Assembly: GCA_916613615.1 (NCBI GenBank)
Contig: OU744732.1
Coordinates: 34,309,950 to 34,373,949 of the forward strand
Source of the DNA: Steromphala cineraria
Taxonomy: Eukaryota; Mollusca; Gastropoda; Trochida; Trochidae
Direction: 5' to 3'
Length of the DNA: 64,000 bases
Positions within the stretch are counted from its first letter, which is position 1. Every line of letters begins with the position of its first letter. This document shows positions 45,001 to 54,992 of this stretch, in pieces. Under the pieces are notes generated by a model. The model saw only the letters and a program-made list of their open reading frames with translations, was not told the DNA's origin and did no database searches. A program made the position numbers and the translations under genes.

Positions 45001-46323
45001 TGCGACGTTTCGACACAGATTCTTGTGTCGTTCTCAAGCAGAGGAAGAGTAATGACGTAGGGGCATTTTATAAGTAAATAGTACAATACACAGTAACAAA
45101 CAATGCATACAATGAACAAAGAAGTTGTCATCCATATATTCCTCTGCATTATTGTCAATCCAACTTCTAAAATGCCTCTCAAAGACGTTGGTTTGACACA
45201 CATTCATGATAGAACAACTATTTCTTCACACTTAGGCGGACACGGGATGTAACGATTCTAGAAGATATTTTCGTATCTTCCTATTGAAATATTTACAAGT
45301 GAAGAGGATGGAGGATGTAGCAGAGTGCATCCATGATCAAAGAGACACTACCATATAATGAACTCTTGCTAATTCATAAGTGAATAAGAGAGGTAAATCT
45401 GGATTTTGGCATTATCACAATGCCCTTTGACAGTAATCACAAGGGTTCGGAAAGTGTTTAATTTGCCTGAATGTATTTTGTATACCATTTGAAGTCATTA
45501 AGATAAACAATATCAATGACTTTATGTCATTGCTTGCAATTGTCCTTTTTACCTCATAAAACTACAGTGATGCACATGGCACCATAGGAAAGCATGCAAT
45601 ATATTAAACACAAATTGATTCATGTCAACAAATACCGTATATTATTTGTACATAAATAAATATATGCATTTTCTTTGGTTATACTGTCAAAAACTGAAAC
45701 TGTCCAAAAAAAAGTGTAATATAATATGCATTTCTGCACCTTTTTATCAGTTGATCCATAATCAATTCTGTGTATTGAGATCAACTTCATACAAAATAAA
45801 CTGTATCCTTAATTGGATACGTATGTAGAAAATGCATTTCTTCATATGTTAATTTGTAAAACAATTTTGAAAATATTTGAATTTGAACACTGTCCGAAGC
45901 TCGTTCTATTTGCCGACAAGTTTTTGGAAAATTAAATTTCTTTACTTATTCGTAATGTACTTTGCAATTAAAGAGAACTGTAAAAATCAAATAGTCAATT
46001 GTAAATACCCTGACGATTCCCCCATACATGTAAATTTATTATTTGATGATAATGTTATGTTAAGAGACTGTGTAATTTGGCCACTCATTTTTAGCAACAA
46101 CTGATATATCTTGTCTTTGATAATTAAAGTTTCTCAATACGTCAAACAAATTCAAATAAAGATGATTCAATGGAAAGTCGATTAAAAGAAAAATGGAATT
46201 TGATTAATGTTGTTAACTTACATTTAGATCAAAGTTTCTCAGTGATTTGATGATATCACATATGACACTTAAATCTACATGTGCTAATATGAAAAGTGAC
46301 AGGACAGTCTGGATTACAGTCAT
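42021..46323 (-). CDS. probable secreted protein with beta-propeller-like region, 3 exons
   Basis: Exons 46222-46323, 44518-44704 and 42021-42763 join in phase 0 then phase 1 (donors GTAAGT and GTATGT; acceptors CCTAATAG and CTATTTCAG) to give 343 residues. Exon 1 (34 residues) begins with a signal-peptide-like MTVIQTVLSLFILAHVDL. Exon 2 has a second hydrophobic stretch (LFGIMVKLLVFTIMYKAG) and then a Cys-rich segment with four cysteines (CGRPCFFHPVCKEFF). Exon 3 holds about 246 residues in a repeating rhythm of short beta strands: SIIAYDKRFNPIHII, SKRIAIINTFGHHLRFI, SLYAKKEGTIFEEITL, NVIGVINNNTFREVVNIL. Each rise-turn-rise block resembles blades of NHL/YWTD-like propellers; about six blades would fit. 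I do not recognise the family. Exon 2 could instead be an alternative first exon with its own signal peptide (it opens GMMD). Introns hold two TTAA-MITE copies' neighbours and two hairpins. No transcript evidence is available. Confidence 0.65.
42786..42924. mobile_element. near-perfect fold-back hairpin next to a 3' splice site
   Basis: Left arm GGTTATAACATGTCACTTTT, CATATCATACCTAATATCAG pairs with the right arm GCTGATATTAGGTATGATAT, GAAAAGTGACATTTTGTAAC. A second inner pair is CCCATATCAGCCC / GGGCTGATATGGG, around GGGCCGTAGGCC. The hairpin lies about 22 bases upstream of the exon 3 acceptor of the propeller-like gene, within the likely branch-point zone. Confidence 0.85.
43215..43310. repeat. 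short GC-richer direct repeat
   Basis: GATATGGATTTGCGGACCGG and GATACGGATTTACGGACCGG follow each other within ~40 bases. Words such as GGGCCGATATTGATATGG resemble the loop area of the hairpin at 42.8 kb. Confidence 0.55.
43374..43723 (+). mobile_element. TTAA MITE copy (43.4 kb)
   Basis: 350 bp in intron 2 of the propeller-like gene. The left flank is TCAA rather than TTAA and the right flank is TTAA. The central GGCGGCCATTTT block is mostly deleted in this copy. Confidence 0.85.
43940..44240. repeat. dispersed repeat copy with G-run
   Basis: CAGATCAAGTCATTAAATAT near 43930, CTGAATCATGGCAAGGGCAC, ACCCTTTCCATGCGAGAAGC, and CGCCAGGGGAAACTGTCGGA align, reversed, with 52.2-52.4 kb and directly with 22.8 kb. 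A run of about 14 G follows eight T at 43962-43983 and divides the copy. Confidence 0.65.
44953..45155. mobile_element. long inverted repeat enclosing a Penelope-like terminal motif
   Basis: The 51-bp arms 44953-45003 and 45105-45155 are near-identical in inverted orientation (ACAATAATGCAGAGGAATAT onward). Just inside the left arm, read on the minus strand, is CTTGAGAACGACACAAGAAT then CTGTGTCGAAACGTCGC. A short hairpin between a CTGA.GA-like word and GAAAC..GTC is the layout of the hammerhead-ribozyme motif in Penelope-like retroelement terminal repeats. The first word here (CTTGAGA) departs from the CTGATGA core, so cleavage activity is doubtful. It lies in intron 1 of the propeller-like gene. 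Confidence 0.55.
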
Positions 46324-46385
46324 TTTGTGCTATGTTGTCAGTGTGGAAAATATTTATTTCTTAAAATTTTAATCTCAAACATTAA

Positions 46386-46709
46386 ATGGGCAGTAGCACG
46401 TTTTTAGGGGGAACATAAGGTGATATCAGAAAAATTAAAATAAATGGTTCCAATTGAAAGACAATGTATTTAAACTAAATTGAACAGTAATAATTCAAAT
46501 ATATAACATAAAGTTTAGCCATGCGATTCATTTTTCTTACACAAAATGGCCGCCAATGGATTTTTCTGTGACTTTGTCCTCTGACTATGGATGATTGGCT
46601 TGTGTAATGAGATTGTTGAGACTGTCAATATAATACATTTAGCAATAACTTACAATTATCAGTGAACTATTTGAAATATAAAATTATCAAAAAACGTGCT
46701 ACTGCCCCT
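46386..46709 (-). mobile_element. TTAA MITE copy (46.4 kb)
   Basis: 324 bp, TTAA on both sides. It starts 62 bases upstream of the propeller-like gene's start codon, so it probably sits in or beside that gene's promoter. It contains AAAATGGCCGCCAATGGA. Confidence 0.88.
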
Positions 46710-46713
46710 TTAA

Positions 46714-47388
46714 TGGCAACAGAAGTATGGGAATTCTTTGTTCACATCCATCAGGATTCATAAACATTCTTCGACAGTAAAAACTGCCCTTAACATAATA
46801 TTCTATTAATTTGTCAAGTTAAAAGGCAATATACAAAACTGTCATAATCATGGCCATATTAACATGTCAAAACCTCCTACCTTTCAATAGCGTGAAATCA
46901 ACAAAACTATTACCTCTTGTATTCTTATAGACATCTGGGTTTTTGTTTGGAGAATTATTTGTGAGTTAAATGTTTTAATATTTACTACCAATGTAATGGT
47001 ACCAGACCCTTAAGATCTTATGATACTACAATTTAACGCCTCGGGGAAACAGGGAATATCATTCCATCATCTAATGATATGTTTCTAAATTCGATGTGGT
47101 TTTTAAAACACAAATGTTTATTTCATGAACGAGATATAGATGATAAATTCACCAAATCGATGCTAAAGGCTAAGATGTATCAAACATATGAGAAGGAAAG
47201 AACATTTTAATTAGATAATTAAAATAGGTAACCAAATAACAAAAGAGTAATAAAAAACCAACATGATAATATTGTGAAATATCAATTTATTATTCAAAAC
47301 AATTTGTTTCAGATTATATGTACCATACCAAAACAAGAAAACAACAACCATAATAAAGCATGGTATAGATTTTGATTTTGGTATTCAT
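46714..47388. other. intergenic, nothing recognised
   Basis: AT-rich, no supported feature. Confidence 0.4.
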
Positions 47389-47392
47389 TTAA

Positions 47393-47744
47393 AGGGGCAG
47401 TAGCACGTTTTTTGATAATTTCATATTTCAAAATTCTCACTCATATTTGCAAGCTAATGCTAAATGTATTATTTTGACAGTGTCAAAAATCTCACTACAC
47501 AAGCCAATCATCCATAGTCAGAGGACAAAAGTATGAAGATTCAAATAAAAATCATTGGCGGCCATTTTATGTGAACACCTTTAATTCATTTTGTGTAAGA
47601 TAAAGGAATCGCATGGCTAAACTTTATATATTTAAATTATTACTGTTCCATTTAGTTTAAATACACTGTCTTTCAATTAGAACCATTAATTTTCATTTTC
47701 CAGACATCACCCTATATTCCCCTTAAAAACGTGCTACTGCCCCT
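47393..47744 (+). mobile_element. TTAA MITE copy (47.4 kb)
   Basis: 352 bp, TTAA on both sides. The central block reads ATCATTGGCGGCCATTTTAT. Confidence 0.9.
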
Positions 47745-47936
47745 TTAAGATGCACCAACAACAAGTGTTGGTCACTGAAATTGCAATACCGTAAGGTTCC
47801 TTATTACACGATTGTTTCAAACTCACTTATGAACGACATTTCATTCATTTCAAGGACAATGAAGACCTGCAAATAGGCTATGGTAAATCACCGCAAAATG
47901 TTACCTCGTATCTACTATATTCGGTCCAACTCAACA

Positions 47937-48184
47937 CTCAATAATAATAATGATGATAATGCTTTACTGTCCTCCGTACATGAAAATGTTCGAAATTCGG
48001 GTTGGGACTTAGTTCCTGACAAGCCTCAGAGCAGCGATAGTTGTTTTTTATCTTTACAATGCTGAATGTCAAGCAAGGCAGCAACATTTCTCTTAATGTC
48101 TCTTGGTATGACGTGGCAGGGAAACGAATCCTGGATTTTCTTGGTGATGAGCTGACACTCTACCAACTGAGCTAAGCCCGAGAT
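47937..48184 (-). mobile_element. tRNA-headed SINE, family A, copy 2
   Basis: Read on the minus strand from 48184: GGGCTTAGCTCAGTTGGTAG (A box), then GGATTCGTTTCC (degenerate B box). The body shares TTGCTTGACATTCAGC and ATGTACGGAGGACAGTAAAG with copy 1 at 40397-40640. The tail is ATCATTATTATTATTG near 47940. Confidence 0.82.
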
Positions 48185-48750
48185 GATTTAAACTAATTGC
48201 TTTTCCAGGAGGGTAATACGGTCTGATTGTAGAAATGATGAATTACTGTTAACTCTGCACACTGTGTGCATCATTTGGTAACGTCATCTACACGCTATGC
48301 GACACCTCTTCTTGGCAAGGATCTAATACTATGACAGAGGGGTACATGAAATTTGTACACCGTTAGAGGTGAGAGTCGCGGTGTACATATGGTAAAACGA
48401 GTCGATCGTTAGCCAATCAATTATGAGGATCTTACTTTAAGGAAGACAAAATAGTATTAAACCAACGAAATAAATCATGATATTAAAAGAACGGTGCAAG
48501 TACACATGCACGGATGAAAAAGGGTGAAAGTTATGATCAATTAATGATTTATCAATATCAAACCAGTGAAATTGAAAACAATACATTCTACAAAGATGGT
48601 ACATGTATATCAGACCGTATTACTCGAGGGAGAAGCATACAACGTACGCCTATTTATCTAACCTTCATGTCAGGAAAAACTTTCGCTCAGTTTCATTTTA
48701 CTTTGACTGTCGATAACGGTTCCCTGAAGGAGTTAATATGATAAGTAATT
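48185..48750. other. intergenic, nothing recognised
   Basis: No supported feature. Confidence 0.4.
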
Positions 48751-48894
48751 GTTACTAGCATAGTTAATGGCATGCATCGGATAATGGCAGGGACACTTTG
48801 TCCGTGAGGCCTGAACGAGGCGCAGCGGAGTACAGGCTCGAGGACAAAGTGTCCCTGCTGTTATCCGATGCATCCCATTAACTATTCTAGTAAC
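48751..48894. mobile_element. near-perfect fold-back hairpin (48.8 kb)
   Basis: Left arm GTTACTAGCATAGTTAATGG through GCAGGGACACTTTGTCC is mirrored by GGACAAAGTGTCCCTGC through CCATTAACTATTCTAGTAAC. The ~37-base loop is GC-rich and contains GAACGAGGCGCAGCGGAG. There is no coding capacity. The design is like the 42.8-kb hairpin but the arm sequence differs. Confidence 0.88.
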
Positions 48895-48899
48895 TGACT

Positions 48900-50391
48900 T
48901 ACATCCCACTTGGTCCGATAAATAAATAGTTTAAAATAAAATTTCAAATTTCAATTACCTTCCAAGCGCCCCTTCACTGAAGTGTGTAGTACTATGAAGG
49001 GTGTATGAGCACGTGTTTCGTGCTTGTCATGATCAAAGCGAGAGGCACGTGCTTCTTGAGTGTCAAAGAGCAAGGCACGAACTAAATGTTTTGGGTTTGC
49101 AAACTTCGTGCACTACATGAATATGAGCCTGCTTCAGACAAAGTTCACATGTTGTCCATTTCGTTTTGGATTTTGAAGGTGTGAAACACGTTATTGCTTG
49201 GTGCCCCAAAGGGCACCAAGCATTATGATTTGATTTTTCTAAAACTTTTCTGAATTCTCTCTATATTACTCTTGATATTTTCAAAGGGAAGCCGCGCCAA
49301 TCACATGTGTTGTATCCAAATCAAAAGACCAATGAACAGAGCTATAGCAAAAAATGCATTACGTCACCATGTGGGTAATACAAAATATTTGGCACATTAA
49401 ACTGTGGAATATGATTTCGCTTTAAATGTTATATTAAAAGAGAAACAATGTTTTCTATTAAAGATGCTGATAAATGTTAACAGACTCAATCAAAAACATC
49501 TTCATTTGAAGAAGAGTCTGCATTTGTTCCAGATAAAGCATTAATTATTTCGCATTCAATAATCGTAGAATCAACTTTTTTTAACCCACGCGATTTAATT
49601 TCACCCTGGGCTCGCCTGGCGAATTAAAAGTAATGTTTGTGTAAGTACGATGGTGACATCGAAATAAGACTTATGTTTACTGATAGGTAGATCAATTACG
49701 ACCACGAGACAAGTCATACTTACCGATGTCACTAAATGTTTACGTTGAAAACATGTATTTATTATCAGAGCACTGAAATTGACTCGTGCTATATTTAGAA
49801 TATGACCTACATCGCTGGCTCCAAACGTTAGCTCAGCGGACCTGGGTTGAAATCCCGTCAGATCATCGGAAAGTATTTTCTTTATTATCCGTTATACTAC
49901 TGTTAATAATTAACCAGCATGACAAGGAGATATCGTTTTGGCAGTACGTTTTGCACAATTTCCTGTCATTGTCAACGCTACATGGCAACACAGTGCTTTT
50001 ACTTCAAGTAACTACATCACAATGCCACAACATTATAAACATAGTGACCACAATGCAATGACATCACTGTCTTGAAAATCTAGTGTTGTTGTGTTCAGAG
50101 ATTTACATTTTTTCTCTGAGATGTCAAAAAGGGTGAATTTGGATGATAAATAGATTGTCACCCTCGTGTATTTTGATATGAAATATACCAACAATCGTTG
50201 ATGAATGTTAAAAATATTCATAACTTTCAGCAATTCGTGTTGATAGAAATTAATTTTGTGAAGTTAACTTTGAGTAATACTTGTGTTAATATTAGTGCTG
50301 TTATCCAGTGTTGTATATTTCACTTATCCCCCGAATTGTTCGACGAATCACAATCTCCTTCATCTGCCTATGTGGCACCAAGCATGCCTTT
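48900..50391. other. intergenic region with one short hairpin
   Basis: TGCTTGGTGCC and GGCACCAAGCA pair perfectly around CCAAAG at about 49196-49223. No gene is seen; the frame at 49786-50061 (plus) has no recognisable domain. Confidence 0.45.
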
Positions 50392-50395
50392 TTAA

Positions 50396-50750
50396 AGGGG
50401 CAGTAGCACGTTTTAGGGGGAATATAAGGTGATGTCAGGAAAATGAAAATAAATGGTTCCAATCTTTTGACAATGTATAAAAACTAAATGGAGCAGTAAT
50501 AAATAAAATAAACAATGTAAAGTTAAGCCATGCGATTCCTTTTCTTACAGAAAATGAATTAAAGGTGTTCACACAAAAATGGCTGCCAATGGATTTTATG
50601 TGAATCCTCATACTTTGTTCTCTGACTACGGATGATTGGTTTATGTTATGAGATTTATGATACTATCAAAGTAATACATTTAGCATTAACTTATAGTTAT
50701 CAGTGAAAAATTGAAAATATAAAATTGTCAAAAAACGTGCTACTGCCCCT
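50396..50750 (-). mobile_element. TTAA MITE copy (50.4 kb)
   Basis: 355 bp, TTAA on both sides. The central block reads AAATGGCTGCCAATGGATTT. Confidence 0.9.
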
Positions 50751-50754
50751 TTAA

Positions 50755-52018
50755 AGGCTTTTCTTGTTTGAGTTCTCTTAGACAGTTGAATTTTGACAGT
50801 GGTTTATGTTTAAGAAACGTTTCAATTGGATTTCCAATACAAAGGCACTTTAACCATTTCCATAACAAGTTTAACCAAAATTGTATAGCTTATCTATGAA
50901 AAAGAAAATTACGTATAATTATTTAATTATTTTGGATATTTCTAAACTTATTTTCCTAACATAACAAAAGTTGTGATGCAACATAAATCATATCATGTTT
51001 ATTTCTTGGTTTTCCTATTCCTAGTGCATACAAAAGTCTATAGTGTTATTAGGTGATTTTCATATTTTGATTCAAGCAAAACGTGTAGGTATTATGATTG
51101 CTTTCCAGCTTGTTTTATTTGATTATTGATCACTTCTATATCTATGTTGTTGATAAATTGTTTTAAACCGTATGTAGGGAAGGTTTACAAAAGTGTCCTT
51201 TCATCAGATGTCAGGACTCTTTTGCCTATTTGTTCCCGATATCGCAAATGAACAGGACACTTTTAAGAATGGTTGCCATGGACAACGAGGTCTAAGTGGG
51301 ATTTAATGTTTCTCACATAAATCCAATGTTATGTTGTCTTTGATGTTATACTAATACAGTTTTATATTCATAACATGAGATTTAAGTGAGCAACATCTTC
51401 ATAATGAGATAATCCATTTTACCAAAACAATTGCAGCCGTTTCGTTCAGCGAATTAAAATATAATGTAATATAAATGTGTTTTGCAAATTAAAATAACAT
51501 TTTCTCGCAATATCGACGAACTTTTCACCGTTCTTGCTTGTTGGCATTTTGGTATGTAGCCTATTTAACCGTATACTCTCTAATCAGGTGCGTTACCCCC
51601 AATTGCATAAAACCGGAAGGAGTTTAGTTGGTGCAGGGGAGATATATCGAAAGTTAAATGGGTGAAAGTTGCCATTCTGTTGATACTTGTGATAATATTG
51701 ACTTCAAATATGCTTTTGGAGACGATAATGAGCAAAAATTAGGAAAGGGTGATTCTGTTTTGAAAGGGGCAGCGACCGAATGCGGCATCGTTTCTATGCG
51801 CACTTTTAGCAGATAGCTGCCCGAAAGGTTTGTTTGAATGAAGATTCATTCGTAATGGTGCGCCGTTATGATAAAGAAATGCGAGCAACAAAAAACACGC
51901 TATCCCCCCTAATTTCGATGATTTTATTATCCCGATCGGGTACTGACCCCAATCGAGGGGTGTGCAGAACCTGTTCAGAAGAAAATGATGTACATGAAAA
52001 TTGTTGACGAACATCTAC
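50755..52018. other. intergenic, nothing recognised
   Basis: No supported gene. The minus-strand frame at 51739-52014 has no recognisable domain. Confidence 0.4.
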
Positions 52019-52553
52019 GTTCATCCTTTAGGGAGACAAAAAAGTAGAACATGTGGACACTTATTGTAAGCATTTCAACATCTTCTGCATTCTCTTGCCA
52101 CAGATGCAGATCGAGGAGTGAAATGTTGCTGTACGTTCATTCTTTATGGGAGACAAAAATGTAGAACATATGGACACTTATTGTAAGCATATCAACATCT
52201 TCTGCATTCTCTTCCCACAGAGGCAGATCAAGTCATGAAATGTTGAGACATCCTCTGTTCTATTACGCCGAAATCCTTGGGTTCCGGCAGTTTCCCCTGG
52301 CGGAAAAATTGCACCACAATTCATTTGAATTTCCTAACGCTTCTCGCATGGAAAGGGTGGTTCATATGACAATGCTTTTGTCATAATTCAGAAGCCAAAA
52401 AGATGAATTTAGAACAGCGTCGCTGATTGCGTAACTGACTTTGATTACCTACAATCAGGCATCTCTTATTATATCCCTCAAAGTTGGCGTAATAGAACAG
52501 AGGCTGTATTGACATTTCATGACTTGGTCTGCCTCTGTGGGGAGAGAATGCAT
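52019..52553. mobile_element. fold-back repeat with tandem-duplicated left arm
   Basis: The left arm near 52203 (CATTCTCTTCCCACAGAGGC, AGATCAAGTCATGAAATGTT, CCTCTGTTCTATTACGCC) pairs with 52486-52552 (GGCGTAATAGAACAGAGGC, ATTTCATGACTTGGTCTGCC, TCTGTGGGGAGAGAATG). A ~117-bp stretch containing most of the left arm is present twice in tandem (about 52019-52134 and 52135-52250). Relatives are at 43.9-44.2, 22.8-23.1, 14.7, 15.95 and 16.7 kb. The central part (GTTTCCCCTGGCGGAAAAAT, CTTCTCGCATGGAAAGG) is shared with those copies. Confidence 0.75.
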
Positions 52554-53440
52554 CTTCTGGTCTTTCGTAGGAAATCGAAATTTTTAAATGACCTCATACC
52601 TGATTTTGTTTTAATTAAGTTTATAGTGTTTTTCTCTCACAAACACTCACACCATTTTGCAAATCATATCATACTCCTAGCAAAAGAAATACATAAATGA
52701 CATGAGTATAAAAAAAGAAAACTCCGGTACTCAAAAATTTGACCAAATCTCACAGAGATTATAAAAATTGAGAAATATATCACAAAAAAGAACATCAAAT
52801 ACGTCGTTTTGAACAAAAATAAAGACAAGCAGCGAGATATATTTATAATAAGTGTTCAACATCTATGTATTAAGTGTAGGATTTTGTTTCATTGCATAAG
52901 GTATTTAAAACCATGACAAATGAAATCAAGATTCCAGTCTATGTACTATGTTGTCTGCATTTCAAACTCGTGACTGACGATATATGGTTTGAATGTATGT
53001 AAAGCCTATATGATTATCCATATGCACAGAAAAAGATAACATAAAAACAACCTCATGAATCACTTGGATACAAGCTACATCGAACCCTTAATATAAACAA
53101 TATAGTTCAACAATTGTAATTTTATATCTGAATGAAAAACTTTGTATACCTTGTGTACAACCATACATAATGAATATAACTCATGTGTCACAGAATTCGT
53201 CCTTTGAAGTAGCTCTATCAATGAAAATTGATACATGTTAATTGAATAAATGTTTCAAGAAGACACAATATGTTGGGTTTTAGTTTTAATGTGTGTGAAC
53301 AAGCTGAGACAGCAAACATATTTTGACAAGTTCATTGTTTAACCTCAATGACAAATGGATATTGACGGACAACTTTTCTTAATGAAAATTGCGAGGATTA
53401 CAAGACATGTTAGTTAATAGAACAGACAATTATTTGTAGT
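52554..53440. other. intergenic, nothing recognised
   Basis: AT-rich, no supported feature. Confidence 0.4.
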
Positions 53441-53656
53441 CCCAGTCAATAATACTCATTTCACTCCGATATTGAGTCTAGCCAGATGAAGTAGCGGGTC
53501 GCATCAGCCGACATATAACCCTCCAACGTTAAATGTGCGAATGCAGACTATTGCGACTTGATCCGTGATTGGTCAATTCGATAGATCGGCTGACGCGGCC
53601 CGCTACTACATCTCGCTAGACTCAATATCGGAGTGAAACGGGTATTATCGAGACCA
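53441..53656. mobile_element. fold-back MITE, CAGTCTAAGTAAACC family, copy 2
   Basis: TTTCACTCCGATATTGAGTC and its inverse GACTCAATATCGGAGTGAAA, then GCGGGTCGCATCAGCCGA against CGGCTGACGCGGCCCGC, form a hairpin almost as long as the element. The outermost ends are worn compared with copies 1 and 3. It begins 16 bases past the lectin gene's stop codon. Confidence 0.75.
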
Positions 53657-53671
53657 ACTTTACACCCCTAA

Positions 53672-54750
53672 CTACATTCTACAAATGAATCGGAAGTGTT
53701 TCAAGCATGAACAGGCCTGCAATCCTCCTTTCACGAACATTCCGCATTTGTGAATATACCGTGCTGTTGGTGAAGGTTTTTCTTCCCAAACCCCAGGGAA
53801 CGTGCTGTTTCCAATCCACTTAAAATCTTCATCGTCTTCGACTTTACGATGAAAGCCGACATACAGGAACAATTTGTTGTAGCCTGGAAAATGGAGATAT
53901 GACATCAGTTTTTAAAATGTGTTTAATGGATATTTTACTAGAGGAAGAATGCTTACAAAATAAGTTCCCCAAATCAAATCGATTTCACAGGGGGCAAAAC
54001 GTTTTAAAGGGGCAGTCCTATCGGGGTATTTTTGTTGATACGAAATTTAATGGGATATTCCATTTTAGACATAAATGATAAAACTACATCCATTCATGCA
54101 ACACAATCCGATTTAGAAATATACGTGAGGGTAACAATTGGTTCGATTTGGCAAATTGTAAACAACGAGAAGTCATTCATTGGCGTTACAAGTGTTAAAA
54201 GCTCTGTTACGACATAACAAGGCAATGTTGGTTAATCTTTATTAATTATGTGTAAATGTAAGGATATTTTATCGAAACATATATATTTCATATCAATGAT
54301 ATTTTTAAAAATTTCTTTCGTGTAATTTCCAAAAAAATGTAGATAACACAGTCAATCTAAGATGGGATAAACACATTTTGTTTGTGGTTTTGGGGTATGT
54401 AAGTCATGCATCAACGTCACGTGATTTTGACTTTTGGCAATAACAATTAAAAACTTTTTTTAAAGATTTTTTAAGAGTTTTACCTTGTTAAAGTTCAGCT
54501 TTCAACTCTGCCATTAAGAACATAAGTGACGACGTCTATATTGTGTAGTTTTAGATATTTCAGTTTGAAATGGTAAAACTTTTTCTTTTGGACATCAGTT
54601 TAATCAGAGTAATATTTCAAAACATTATAAAATTAAACTATTCCAACCATGTGTCATATAAGTTCACAAATAGATCCCGGTTGCAATGAAATATAACGTT
54701 AAGTATTATTGTAAGGCTATTGATGCTGATGATGCTGATGATGATGTTGG

Positions 54751-54781
<31 letters not shown>

Positions 54782-54956
54782 CATGATGATGATGATGATG
54801 ATGATGATGATGTTGGTGGTGAGGATGATGATGATGATGATGTTGGTGGTGAGGTTGATGATGATGGTGGTAGTGTTTGTGATGATGATGATGATGGTGA
54901 TGCTGATGTTGATGATGATGATGGTGGTGCTGCTGCTGCTGCTGCTGATGATGATT

Positions 54957-54992
<36 letters not shown>

